From: Dyella sp. 2HG41-7
GTDB taxonomy: Bacteria; Pseudomonadota; Gammaproteobacteria; Xanthomonadales; Rhodanobacteraceae
Length of the DNA stretch: 64,000 nucleotides
Direction: 5' to 3'
NCBI RefSeq assembly: GCF_021390675.1
Contig: NZ_JAJEJV010000003.1
Span: 110,293 to 174,292, forward strand
Shown here: in pieces, positions 45,762-54,298 of the stretch
How the letters are laid out: each line of letters begins with the position of its first letter
Position numbering within the stretch: position 1 is the first letter of the stretch
The notes under the pieces: model-generated
What the model was told of the DNA's origin: nothing
The model's input: only the letters and a program-made list of their open reading frames with translations
The model's database searches: none
Made by a program: the position numbers and the translations under genes

Positions 45762-47474
45762 ATGCTGCGACTCACTGACATCAAACTTCCCCTGGACCAC
45801 GCCGAGGAGGCGCTGGCTGGGGCTATTCGCGCCAAGTTGCACATGGGTGCTTCGGCGGTTCGCGGGTATACGATTTTTCGGCGTGGATACGACGCGCGCA
45901 AACGAGGCGCCATCCAGCTGATTTATACGCTGGATGTCGATGTCGCGGATGAGGCGAAGTTGCTGCAGCGCTTTGCGGACGATCCGCACGTTCGACCGAC
46001 TCCCGATACGGACTACCACTTCGTGGCTTCATTTTCACGCGACGTCCCTGTCGCGGAAAGCGAAAGTCAAAAATCGGACATCCATGGCCGAACTCTTCAA
46101 GAAGAGCGTTCACACCGTCCCGTCGTCATCGGCTTGGGACCCTGCGGCCTGTTCGCGGGCCTGCTGCTGGCGCAGATGGGCCTTCGCCCCATCATTCTGG
46201 AGCGCGGTAAAGCCGTGCGCGAGCGCACCAAGGACACCTGGGATTTGTGGCGCAAGCGCAATCTGCATCCCGAGTCAAACGTGCAATTCGGCGAAGGCGG
46301 CGCGGGCACGTTTTCCGACGGCAAACTCTATAGCCAGATTTCCGATCCCAAGCATTACGGTCGCAAGGTGCTTACGGAGTTCGTGAAAGCGGGTGCGCCG
46401 GAAGAAATCATTTATGTAAGCAAGCCGCATATCGGCACCTTTCGTCTGGTGACGATGGTGGAGAACATGCGCAACACTATCGAATCGCTCGGCGGCGAGA
46501 TTCGCTTTCAGCAACGCGTCGACGATCTTTTTGTCGAAGAGGATGCGGACAGCGTGCGCCATGTTCGCGGTGTCGGCTTGGCGAATGGCGAACAGATTCG
46601 CACCGATCATGTGGTGCTCGCGTTGGGACATAGTGCGCGCGATACCGTTACCATGTTGCACAAGCGCGGCGTTTATCTGGAAGCCAAACCGTTTTCGATC
46701 GGTTTCCGCGTGGAGCATCCGCAGTCGATCGTCGATCAGGCGCGCTTCGGTCCGCAGGCCGGCCATCCGCTACTCGGCGCCGCCGACTACAAACTCGTGC
46801 ATCACTGTCGCAACGGTCGCTCCGTCTACAGTTTTTGCATGTGCCCTGGCGGCACCGTGGTTGCGGCTACCAGCGAACCCGGGCGTGTGGTGACGAACGG
46901 CATGAGCCAATACTCGCGCAATGAACGCAATGCCAACGCGGCCATCGTCGTCGGTATCGAGCCAAGCGATTTCGCGCCGTACGACAACAGCGGCAGCCCG
47001 CTTGCCGGTATCGCATTGCAGCGCGCGCTGGAAAGCCGTGCGTTCGAGCTTGGCGGCGGCACGTATGAAGCACCCGGGCAGCTCGTTGGCGACTTTCTTG
47101 CCGGACGCGTGTCGACGGCATTGGGCGACGTAATGCCCTCTTATAAACCCGGCGTACACCTGACGGACTTGGCGACGGCGCTGCCCGACTACGCGATTGA
47201 AGCGATTCGCGAAGCGATGCCCGCGTTCGATCGCAAGCTAAAAGGTTTCGCAAGACCTGACGCGATATTTACCGGTGTCGAAACGCGTACGTCCTCGCCG
47301 GTACGTATCCGCCGCAACGACGACGATCTGCAGAGCCTCAACACGCGCGGCCTGTTTCCTGCGGGCGAGGGCGCCGGCTACGCTGGGGGCATTCTTTCCG
47401 CAGGCGTCGATGGCATCCGCGTCGCAGAAGCCGTTGCGTTGAGCATCGCGCATCAGGAAGCACATGCTTACTGA
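45762..47474 (+). CDS. NAD(P)/FAD-dependent oxidoreductase (COG2509-like)
   Basis: A 570-residue flavoprotein. An N-terminal region of about 110 residues (YTIFRRGYDARKRGAIQLIY) precedes the FAD Rossmann motif VIGLGPCGLFAGLLLAQMG; FGEGGAGTFSDGKLYSQI and the C-terminal GLFPAGEGAGYAGGILSAGVDG are characteristic of this uncharacterised dehydrogenase family. The reaction is unknown. It overlaps dinG by 11 bp, so the two are translationally coupled. Confidence 0.88.
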   Translation: MLRLTDIKLPLDHAEEALAGAIRAKLHMGASAVRGYTIFRRGYDARKRGAIQLIYTLDVDVADEAKLLQRFADDPHVRPTPDTDYHFVASFSRDVPVAESESQKSDIHGRTLQEERSHRPVVIGLGPCGLFAGLLLAQMGLRPIILERGKAVRERTKDTWDLWRKRNLHPESNVQFGEGGAGTFSDGKLYSQISDPKHYGRKVLTEFVKAGAPEEIIYVSKPHIGTFRLVTMVENMRNTIESLGGEIRFQQRVDDLFVEEDADSVRHVRGVGLANGEQIRTDHVVLALGHSARDTVTMLHKRGVYLEAKPFSIGFRVEHPQSIVDQARFGPQAGHPLLGAADYKLVHHCRNGRSVYSFCMCPGGTVVAATSEPGRVVTNGMSQYSRNERNANAAIVVGIEPSDFAPYDNSGSPLAGIALQRALESRAFELGGGTYEAPGQLVGDFLAGRVSTALGDVMPSYKPGVHLTDLATALPDYAIEAIREAMPAFDRKLKGFARPDAIFTGVETRTSSPVRIRRNDDDLQSLNTRGLFPAGEGAGYAGGILSAGVDGIRVAEAVALSIAHQEAHAY

Positions 47475-49566
47475 TGCGCTGAAAGAAAGCATTCGCGATG
47501 CGTATGCGCGCGTGAGAGACGGTCTCCCCGGCTTCCGCTCGCGCGCGGCGCAGACGCGCATGATCGCGGAAGTCGCCAGAGCGCTGTCGCAAAGCGGCGG
47601 CGCGGCGGTGATCGAAGCACCCACCGGTACCGGTAAGTCGATGGCGTATCTGGTCGCCGGCGTCGAAGTCGCGCGCGCGATGAAAAAGAAACTGCTGATC
47701 GCGACTGCCACCGTGGCGTTGCAAGAACAGTTGGTCGAACGCGATATTCCGCTTTACCTGAAGCTCAACGGGCGCGAAATGAAAGTGGCGCTCGCCAAGG
47801 GACGCGGCCGCTATCTGTGCCCACGCAATCTGCGCATGGCAGGCAACAGCCTCGGCGAAAGCGGTCAGATGGGCCTGGGTCTCGATACGGATCTCGCCCT
47901 GTGGAGCAAGCCCCCTGCAGAGCGCGACAAGCAGGTGCTGCGCAAACTCACCGACGCGTTCGATCACCAGACGTGGAACGGCGACATGGATGCCGCGCCC
48001 GAAACGCCCGGCGACATGCTGCGATCGATGATTACGACAAGCGCGGGCGGATGCACGGGACGTCGCTGCGGTCACTTCATGGGATGCCCGTTCTTTGCCG
48101 CGCGACGCGCGGTGGCGGACGCGGACATCGTCGTCGCCAATCAAGACTTGGTGCTCTCCGACCTCACCATGCCCGGCGACGACGACAACTGGGGCGGCGT
48201 AATTCTGCCAAAGCCCGACGAAACGCTTTACGTGTTCGACGAAGCGCATCATATGCCCGGCAAAACGATCGACCGGGGCGCGTCCGAGGTGCCGCTCGGC
48301 ACGGCCGTTCGGCAAATCAGCCGATTGGCGCGTCAGGTGCATGCTGCTTATTCGCTGACCGATAAAGAAGTCATTGGCAAGCTCACGCTCGATGCCGGCG
48401 ATTTGAAGCTGCAAGAGTTGAGCGACGGCATGGAAGAACTGGAAAAGGAAATCCGTCAGTCGTGGATGCCGGATCCGGCCGAGATCGAACCGATGTATCG
48501 CGGATCGCTAGGGCAGCTGCCGGACAACTGGGTGCATCACGCCACCGTGCTCGACGTCGCTGCATCCGAAGTACAACGATGGCTGACGACGGTGCGGCGC
48601 GCCGTCACCGAAATGAGCGAAGGCGGCCCCACCCAAGAAGCCTTGTCGCGTGAACTTGGCATGGCGCTCGAACGCATCGATCGCCAAGTACGCACCTGGC
48701 GTGCGTGGTCCAACGACGATCCAGAAAACGCGCCGCCGCTCGCGCGCTGGGTCACGCTATCGAACGATCAGCAATTGGTTTGTCACGCATCGGCCGTTTC
48801 CGCCGGCGCGCTCTTGCGCAATATTCTTTGGGACAATGCCAGCGCATCGATCATGACATCGGCCACGTTGAGCGTCGGTGGCAATTTCCGCGGCTTCGCC
48901 GATGCGGTGGGTCTGCCGGACGAAGCTGTTACCGTTAGCCTGCCTTCGCCGTTCGATTTGGGAGCGCAGGCGCGCCTTGAAGTTCCAGCGTTTTCTGCGT
49001 TGCCGGACGCGCGCGAACAACACGCGCGCGAGGTGACTGACTGGCTCGCCGAAAATTTGGATTGGGACGCCGGCAATCTCGTGCTGTTTACGTCGCGCGC
49101 GAAATTGGAACGCGTGCTGCAGTGCTTGCCTATCGACAAGGTGCGCAAAGTTCGCGCACAAGGCTCGCTCGGCAAAACGCAGTTGATTGCCGAGCACGTC
49201 GCAGCTATCGAAGGTGGCAAAGGCAGCACCTTGTTCGGACTCGCTTCGTTCGGTGAAGGCTTGGACCTGCCAGGCAAGCTGTGCGAAACGGTGGTGATTA
49301 CCCAACTTCCGTTCGCCGTACCGACGGACCCGGTCGGCGCCACCTATGCCGAATGGCTGGAATCACGCGGACGCAATCCGTTTCTGGAAGTCGCCGTTCC
49401 GGAAGCAACGCGCTTATTGATTCAATATTGCGGTCGTTTGATTCGCAGCGAAACGGATCGCGGTCGCATCGTGTTACTGGATCGTCGAGTCGTTACACGG
49501 CAATACGGTGGCCAGATGCTAAAAGCACTTCCGCCGTTCCAGCGCGTAATCGAGCGCACCTCGTAA
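47464..49566 (+). CDS. dinG: ATP-dependent DNA helicase DinG
   Basis: A 700-residue XPD-type superfamily 2 helicase. Walker A EAPTGTGKS (about 54-62), a 4Fe-4S cluster region with cysteines in YLCPRN and GGCTGRRCGHFMGCPFF, DEAH box in VFDEAHHM, and motif VI QYCGRLIRSETDRGRI. DinG unwinds D-loops, R-loops and G-quadruplexes and is often SOS-induced; I see no clear LexA site because the gene starts inside the preceding one. Confidence 0.95.
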   Translation: MLTDALKESIRDAYARVRDGLPGFRSRAAQTRMIAEVARALSQSGGAAVIEAPTGTGKSMAYLVAGVEVARAMKKKLLIATATVALQEQLVERDIPLYLKLNGREMKVALAKGRGRYLCPRNLRMAGNSLGESGQMGLGLDTDLALWSKPPAERDKQVLRKLTDAFDHQTWNGDMDAAPETPGDMLRSMITTSAGGCTGRRCGHFMGCPFFAARRAVADADIVVANQDLVLSDLTMPGDDDNWGGVILPKPDETLYVFDEAHHMPGKTIDRGASEVPLGTAVRQISRLARQVHAAYSLTDKEVIGKLTLDAGDLKLQELSDGMEELEKEIRQSWMPDPAEIEPMYRGSLGQLPDNWVHHATVLDVAASEVQRWLTTVRRAVTEMSEGGPTQEALSRELGMALERIDRQVRTWRAWSNDDPENAPPLARWVTLSNDQQLVCHASAVSAGALLRNILWDNASASIMTSATLSVGGNFRGFADAVGLPDEAVTVSLPSPFDLGAQARLEVPAFSALPDAREQHAREVTDWLAENLDWDAGNLVLFTSRAKLERVLQCLPIDKVRKVRAQGSLGKTQLIAEHVAAIEGGKGSTLFGLASFGEGLDLPGKLCETVVITQLPFAVPTDPVGATYAEWLESRGRNPFLEVAVPEATRLLIQYCGRLIRSETDRGRIVLLDRRVVTRQYGGQMLKALPPFQRVIERTS

Positions 49567-49579
49567 GCGCTATACGTTC

Positions 49580-49617
49580 AATAAAACAAGTCCGACCTAT
49601 GACGGACTTGTTTTATT
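49580..49617. terminator. Bidirectional terminator between dinG and the small peptide genes
   Basis: A 15-bp perfect stem (49580-49594 with 49603-49617), an 8-nt loop and T-rich flanks on both strands. It ends dinG transcription and that of the convergent minus-strand small genes, which stop at 49635. Confidence 0.92.
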
Positions 49618-49634
49618 TCGTCCGATAGCCGCTA

Positions 49635-49820
49635 TTACATGGGGCAATACCAGGGATACGGAGGATCGACGGGGCACATTGGCAGAGGGTCTTGCTGCAC
49701 GGTTATCGCGGAACTGCTTACTGGCTCGCTCGTTCCTGCCGAAACAGAGCCGCACAAGCTCAAAGCGACAACACAGCCGAACGCAAAACCGCTCCACACT
49801 GACTTGCTCTTTGTCTGCAT
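49635..49820 (-). CDS. Small secreted peptide A with C-terminal Cys pair
   Basis: A 61-residue precursor: a signal peptide (positive MQTKSKS, hydrophobic GFAFGCVVALSLCG, cleavage near SVSA), then about 33 residues ending in PMCPVDPPYPWYCPM, with C49 and C59 spaced C-x9-C. AAGAAG lies upstream of the ATG. It shares design, size and strand with the next two genes, which are tandem. Unknown family; a disulfide- or thioether-closed small extracellular or periplasmic peptide is possible. Confidence 0.65.
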   Translation of the reverse strand: MQTKSKSVWSGFAFGCVVALSLCGSVSAGTSEPVSSSAITVQQDPLPMCPVDPPYPWYCPM

Positions 49821-49977
49821 ATAACTTCTTCTTAGATTAAGTTAATTGCTAGCCAAGGCTGTAGCGAAAAAGCAGCCCAGCCAGGCTACCCGACCATTGT
49901 CGTGAATCGAGCACATCATGTATTTGATTCACTACAGGCGCGCTTGGAACATTGAAAGCCGGGCAGTAGAGCTCTCG

Positions 49978-50169
49978 TTAGCTAAGTGGCGGCGGGCAGA
50001 CGACAACCCCGTTCTGAACCACGCAGGGGTACATTAAAATGCCGATATCGCTCGAATCGTTAACTTGAGAACCCGTTGCTTGTGCGACGGACGTACCGAA
50101 CAAACTCATTGCCATGACGCAACCCATTACCAAGCTTCTGCACAGCATTTTTGTGATTGTCTTCTTCAT
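49978..50169 (-). CDS. Small secreted peptide B with C-terminal Cys pair
   Basis: A 63-residue precursor with signal peptide MKKTITK + MLCRSLVMGCVMAMSLFG, cleavage near VAQA, and a tail MYPCVVQNGVVVCPPPLS with C49 and C58 (C-x8-C). A strong AAGGAG ribosome site lies 8 nt before the ATG. It lies 157 bp upstream of gene A on the minus strand. The hydrophobic-core pattern with an internal Gly-Cys is like gene A, supporting common descent. Confidence 0.7.
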   Translation of the reverse strand: MKKTITKMLCRSLVMGCVMAMSLFGTSVAQATGSQVNDSSDIGILMYPCVVQNGVVVCPPPLS

Positions 50170-50344
50170 AAGCGTTCTCCTTGTTGATTACTTGCACGGC
50201 GCTTCAGCCGCTTAATTCACAGCAAAACAGCGAGCATTCAAGTCTCGCAACTACGGCGTCGCACGGGCGATCGGGAATGTGGCAGGGGATGTCTAACGTT
50301 CCAAAACATCTCAGGCATGCCCCAACGCACAGCATTGTTGCGGT

Positions 50345-50551
50345 TTAGAGCTTTTGTATCGGCGTACAATTGATAAGCGGAATGTATGAGTTGCAGGATG
50401 ACAGCGTGGTAACGGGCGCAGTGGTAGCGCCATTCGAGCCACCCGTCTGCGTATCCGTCGCGTGCGCAGCCGGAGTGACAGTCAGGCCAGCAGTGAGGAT
50501 GAAGCCCAGAGCGAGGCCGCCACGCGTCAGCTTTGTGATTATGTTTTTCAT
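50345..50551 (-). CDS. Small secreted peptide C with C-terminal Cys pair
   Basis: A 68-residue precursor: MKNIITKLTRGGLALGFILT, cleavage near AAHA, then a T/G/S-rich linker and SSCNSYIPLINCTPIQKL, with C53 and C62 (C-x8-C). AAAGGAAT precedes ATG 50551; the longer frame upstream lacks a signal. It is 175 bp upstream of gene B. Its N-terminus (MKNIITK) closely resembles that of gene B (MKKTITK). Confidence 0.7.
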   Translation of the reverse strand: MKNIITKLTRGGLALGFILTAGLTVTPAAHATDTQTGGSNGATTAPVTTLSSCNSYIPLINCTPIQKL

Positions 50552-50821
50552 ACATATTCCTTTATTAAATTTGGTAACCGCGCATCCAATTCCGATTTTC
50601 TCGAAGGGCACGATTGAATGACGCACGCCTAAGACTGACGACAAACGGAACCTTCACTTTCATGCAAGACGGCGCGGAAGTCGCCTCTGCAGAAACTCTA
50701 GCCTGACTCTATTCGCTCAAGCAGAGACAGCATTGTCGTCACGAACATGAAAGAAACGATAGTCAGCCTTATGTTTACTACAATGTAAGAAATAGCCGTC
50801 TTCCACCGAGCGACTACGTAC

Positions 50822-51382
50822 ATGACGATCATTCACCTGCGCGAATGCCCCGCCCTACCGTGGAAAAACGGCATGGGACGCACGCGCGAATTGGCCATCT
50901 ATCCTTCCAGCGCAGGCATGGATGACTTCATCTGGCGCGTAAGCGTGGCGGAGGTAGATAGCGCTGCGCCGTTTTCGTCGTTCGCCGGTGTCGATCGTCA
51001 TATCGCATTGCTGGAGGGAGCCGGTTTCACAATGACGCTGGACGATGGTCGTTCCCATGCGCTCACGATGCCATTTGCGCCATTTGCGTTTCCAGGCGAA
51101 GCCGCCGTGACGATCGCGCTGCACGGCGGACCGACGCGCGATTTCAATCTCATGCTGCGCCGATCGAAGGTTCGTGGCGAATTGGTAACCTGGGAAGATG
51201 CAGGTCGACAGGTGGTGGATGACGCGGTAGCGCTGATTTACTGCGCACGAGGGCAGATCGATACCTCCGATGGGCGCATGCAGCCAAGCGATGCATGGCT
51301 GCCCACGCCATTGACCGGTCGTGTCACGCTCGGCCCAGGCGCATTGGCACTTGTCGCGCGGGTGCAATCGCTGGGAAATTAG
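50822..51382 (+). CDS. HutD/Ves-family protein
   Basis: A 186-residue cupin-fold protein of the HutD/Ves family (PF05962). ALPWKNGMGRTRELAIYP, FIWRVSVAEVDSAAPFSSF and DRHIALLEGAGF are the family blocks. HutD members sit in histidine-utilisation clusters, Ves in E. coli is cold-induced; no hut genes are here, so the role is open. It is divergent from the small peptide genes. Confidence 0.9.
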   Translation: MTIIHLRECPALPWKNGMGRTRELAIYPSSAGMDDFIWRVSVAEVDSAAPFSSFAGVDRHIALLEGAGFTMTLDDGRSHALTMPFAPFAFPGEAAVTIALHGGPTRDFNLMLRRSKVRGELVTWEDAGRQVVDDAVALIYCARGQIDTSDGRMQPSDAWLPTPLTGRVTLGPGALALVARVQSLGN

Positions 51383-51466
51383 CCTTGGCTCGCCGTCCGG
51401 CTAAGATCGGCTCGACAACAGCGTATGCTGAAGACAAACCGGCCAACTCCATCATGAGGTTTCCCC

Positions 51467-52045
51467 ATGTTTGTGCTGATTCTCGGTTTGATTGTTTTTC
51501 TCGGTTTACATTCCGTCCGCATCGTGGCGGACGATTGGCGCGTGCGACAGATTGAACGCATCGGCCTGAATCGCTGGAAAGCGTTTTACTCTATCGTCGC
51601 CATCATCGGTTTCGTGCTGATCTGCGTGGGATTCGGCATGGCGCGCCAGCAGCCGGTGCTGCTCTATATCCCGCCCTTGTGGCTGCGGCATCTCAACGGA
51701 TTGTTCATGTTGGTCGCGTTGATCCTGTTCGCGGCGGCGAAGGTGCCGAACAATCACATCAAAGCCAAGCTAGGTCATCCGCAGGTGTTGGCGGTGAAAA
51801 CCTGGGCGTTCGGTCACTTGCTCGCGACCGGCATGTTGCACGACGTGGTGCTGTTTGCGCCGTTTTTGCTATGGGCGATCGTGCTGTATCAAGTCTCTCG
51901 GAAACGGGATCGCCGCAACGGCACCACTTATCCTCCGGGTACCGCGAAGGGCACCGCCATTGCGGTGGCGGCGGGCGTGGCGATCTGGGCATTGTTCGCG
52001 TTCTGGCTACATACGCTGCTGATCGGCGTGAATCCGATGCATTGA
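51467..52045 (+). CDS. NnrU-family membrane protein
   Basis: A 192-residue inner-membrane protein with about five helices. IVFLGLHSVRIVADDWR, NRWKAFYSIVAIIGFVLI and NNHIKAKLGHPQVLAVKTWAFGHLL are typical of NnrU, first linked to nitric-oxide reductase clusters but widespread in organisms lacking denitrification. No nitrogen-oxide genes are nearby. Confidence 0.9.
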   Translation: MFVLILGLIVFLGLHSVRIVADDWRVRQIERIGLNRWKAFYSIVAIIGFVLICVGFGMARQQPVLLYIPPLWLRHLNGLFMLVALILFAAAKVPNNHIKAKLGHPQVLAVKTWAFGHLLATGMLHDVVLFAPFLLWAIVLYQVSRKRDRRNGTTYPPGTAKGTAIAVAAGVAIWALFAFWLHTLLIGVNPMH

Positions 52046-52070
52046 GGGGTGTCTCCAGTCATCTTCGTCG

Positions 52071-52111
52071 GAGGGACCGCCTTGCGCTACAGTGATGGCG
52101 GTCCCTCTTTT
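52071..52111 (+). terminator. Terminator after the NnrU gene
   Basis: An 11-bp perfect stem GAGGGACCGCC/GGCGGTCCCTC (52071-52081 with 52097-52107), a 15-nt loop and a TTTT tail. It lies 25 bp after the stop codon and just ahead of the next start at 52123. Confidence 0.8.
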
Positions 52112-52122
52112 CGGGTGATGCC

Positions 52123-52320
52123 ATGGTCGGTTTTCTGCTCTGGTTGCTGTTGCTGATCTTCTGCTGGCCGCTGGCGCTGCTGGCGCTTGTGCTCTATCCC
52201 ATCGTGTGGCTGCTGTTGCTGCCGCTACGTTTGGTCGGCATCACGGTATCTGCCGTGTTTGCTTTTCTCGGCGCGGTGCTGATGCTGCCAGCACGGGTAT
52301 TGCGCGGACGTCCGATTTAG
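52123..52320 (+). CDS. Small hydrophobic membrane protein
   Basis: A 65-residue protein, almost wholly hydrophobic (FLLWLLLLIFCWPLALLALV), with two to three helices and a basic tail RVLRGRPI. Unknown family. The ribosome site is weak. It ends 16 bp before the methyltransferase gene and may share its message. Confidence 0.6.
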   Translation: MVGFLLWLLLLIFCWPLALLALVLYPIVWLLLLPLRLVGITVSAVFAFLGAVLMLPARVLRGRPI

Positions 52321-52336
52321 AACATTCGGCGGCACC

Positions 52337-52936
52337 ATGACTGGCAAGCCTTATTCGCCCGCGAGCGAGCGCAATCGCGAACCGATTCTGGCGGTGCTTC
52401 GCACATGGTTTGCCGATCGACGGCACGTGCTGGAAATCGGCAGCGGAACCGGCCAGCACGGCGTGCATTTTGCGGCCGCGATGCCGCACCTTGAGTGGCA
52501 AAGCTCGGATCGCGAAGAAAATCTCGCTGGCTTGCGACAGTGGCTCGACGAAGCCGCGTTGCCCAACACACCGCCGCCGTTGGAATTGGATGTAACGGAT
52601 ACGTGGCCCAACGATCACTACGACGCGATCTTCAGCGCCAATACGCTGCATATCATGGCGTGGCAGGAGGTCGAGCGCATGTTCGCCGCGTTGCCATCGG
52701 TGACCGTCGCCGGCGCTTGCCTTGCCATCTACGGCCCTTTCAATGTGGACGGTCGCTTCACCAGTGACAGCAACGCAGCATTCGATCGCGAGTTGAAGAT
52801 GCGTGGCGCGCACATGGGAATTCGCGATACGGCCGTTGTCGATGCGCTGGCCGCTAGCATTGGCTTCGAATTGATCGATGATGTTGCAATGCCAGCGAAT
52901 AATCGCTTGCGCTTATGGAAACGGCGAGGAACATAG
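52337..52936 (+). CDS. DUF938 SAM-dependent methyltransferase
   Basis: A 199-residue class I methyltransferase-fold protein of the DUF938 family. KPYSPASERNREPIL at the start, SAM motif VLEIGSGTGQHGVHFAAAMP, WQSSDREE and FSANTLHIMAWQEVE fit closely. The substrate is unknown. It starts 16 bp after the small membrane gene. Confidence 0.88.
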   Translation: MTGKPYSPASERNREPILAVLRTWFADRRHVLEIGSGTGQHGVHFAAAMPHLEWQSSDREENLAGLRQWLDEAALPNTPPPLELDVTDTWPNDHYDAIFSANTLHIMAWQEVERMFAALPSVTVAGACLAIYGPFNVDGRFTSDSNAAFDRELKMRGAHMGIRDTAVVDALAASIGFELIDDVAMPANNRLRLWKRRGT

Positions 52937-53118
52937 TCGTCCGGCGCCGTTTGCCTGTTAGCACCATGTGATCGATAAATGAGTGCCGCTCTCCCCGCGA
53001 CATGGAGACTTTAAGCGATCCGTCCCGACGGCCCGCGCATGGCTTCGTGCATGATTACCCCTTGCATTTGCGCACCAGCGCGTCACGATGAGCGCATCGC
53101 GCCAGGTGGATTCGAACC

Positions 53119-53520
53119 TTGCAAGCTGTCGACACCCTCACTCCCTGCCCTTGCGGCAACGACGCCGGTTACGCGCGTTGTTGCGGCCCGCTGCACGAGG
53201 GCGCCGTCGCGGCAACGGCCGAAGCGCTGATGCGTTCGCGCTACAGCGCCTATGTGCTCAAGCGCGAGGATTATCTGCTGACCACCTGGCACCCCAGCAC
53301 ACGGCCGGCCAGCCTCAAGCTTGCCGCACAGCAACCCGCACCCACCTGGCTGGGCCTGGATGTGAAGCATCACCAGGAAGACGGCGAACACGCCGTGGTG
53401 GAGTTCATTGCTCGTTTGCGCTACGGCGGAGGCAAAGCGCAGCGCATGCATGAAATCAGTCGCTTCGTGCGCGAGCAAGGCCGCTGGTATTACGTGGACG
53501 GCAGGTTCCCTGAAGGCTGA
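53119..53520 (+). CDS. YchJ-family protein (SEC-C Zn motif, NTF2-like)
   Basis: A 133-residue protein of the UPF0225/YchJ family. The N-terminal zinc-binding SEC-C motif [19 protein letters not shown] precedes an NTF2-like domain with [22 protein letters not shown] and the C-terminal [11 protein letters not shown] 53119 is the start, with AGGTGG about 9-14 nt upstream; no ATG is in frame. It overlaps the convergent NRDE gene by 31 bp. Confidence 0.85.
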   Translation: MQAVDTLTPCPCGNDAGYARCCGPLHEGAVAATAEALMRSRYSAYVLKREDYLLTTWHPSTRPASLKLAAQQPAPTWLGLDVKHHQEDGEHAVVEFIARLRYGGGKAQRMHEISRFVREQGRWYYVDGRFPEG

Positions 53521-54272
53521 ATCGAGAGTTCGCTTTCGCCTTCGAATACGCCCGATGGTCCAAAACGGCGTTCGACGATAAGCCCTCGGCCGTCGTAACC
53601 GATCGCCACAATGGTGCTGGCGCGCGTGCCGTATTGTTCGCCACGAATAAACGCCGCCGACAACCAACGCTCGCGCTCCAAGCCAACGCCGGTATCGGGC
53701 AACAGCTCGTCCGACGCCTGCTGTTCGTCGGCCAATGCCTGGAACAGCGGCGCAAAGTCGACTTCATGGCCCGCTTGCATCCAGGCATCCAAACGTTGCA
53801 TCAACGCGTGCGTCTTGGGCCACGGCGTATTGAAATCGGCGTTGGACAACCCGTGTATGCCAGGCTCGATCAACTGCGCGCGCGCCGACGGTCGATTACC
53901 CAGATAGAAACCGTGTTCGGTATCGAAAGTCAGCAGATTGAAGGGTCGATAATTCGGCGCCGCGGGAAGCAGCGCACGCGCATGGCGTGTGGCGTCGTCG
54001 GGCCCGATCAAATAATCCGTCGCCAGCAATCCGCGCGATGTGCCGTGCTGCGGATCGCGCGGATCGCGCACATTGGTGACCACGCAGCATCGTCCCGCCT
54101 CGGTGACGCCCAGCCACGTGCCGCCCGCTTCAAGATCGCGTCCGCCGATGATCGGCAGATCGGTCCAGCGTGACAGAGGCGCGCTGGGACGTGCGTGAAA
54201 TTCGTCGCGATTGCCGGCGAGCAACAGACGCCAACGCGGATGGATTTGCCAAGCAAAGGCGATCAGGCACAT
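53490..54272 (-). CDS. NRDE/TANGO2-family protein
   Basis: A 260-residue protein of the NRDE family, related to eukaryotic TANGO2. MCLIAFAWQ (Cys2 candidate nucleophile of an Ntn fold) and [25 protein letters not shown] and [14 protein letters not shown] are the diagnostic blocks. Function unsettled; TANGO2 has been linked to heme or lipid handling. It precedes no clear operon partner, the next minus gene lying 26 bp upstream of it in transcription. Confidence 0.92.
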   Translation of the reverse strand: MCLIAFAWQIHPRWRLLLAGNRDEFHARPSAPLSRWTDLPIIGGRDLEAGGTWLGVTEAGRCCVVTNVRDPRDPQHGTSRGLLATDYLIGPDDATRHARALLPAAPNYRPFNLLTFDTEHGFYLGNRPSARAQLIEPGIHGLSNADFNTPWPKTHALMQRLDAWMQAGHEVDFAPLFQALADEQQASDELLPDTGVGLERERWLSAAFIRGEQYGTRASTIVAIGYDGRGLIVERRFGPSGVFEGESELSIQPSGNLPST

Positions 54273-54298
54273 GAAAGGCTTCCACTCCTATTGTTGCG

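Noticed and set aside
49635-50551. Lipoprotein reading of the small peptide signal regions with internal Gly-Cys
   Set aside because: The hydrophobic stretch continues after the cysteine, and typical signal-peptidase I sites (VSA, AQA, AHA) follow, so a cleaved Sec signal is the better reading.
53100-53125. tRNA T-arm-like GGTTCGAATCC on the minus strand
   Set aside because: No cloverleaf, anticodon arm or matching acceptor stem could be built around it, and it overlaps the start region of the YchJ-like gene.
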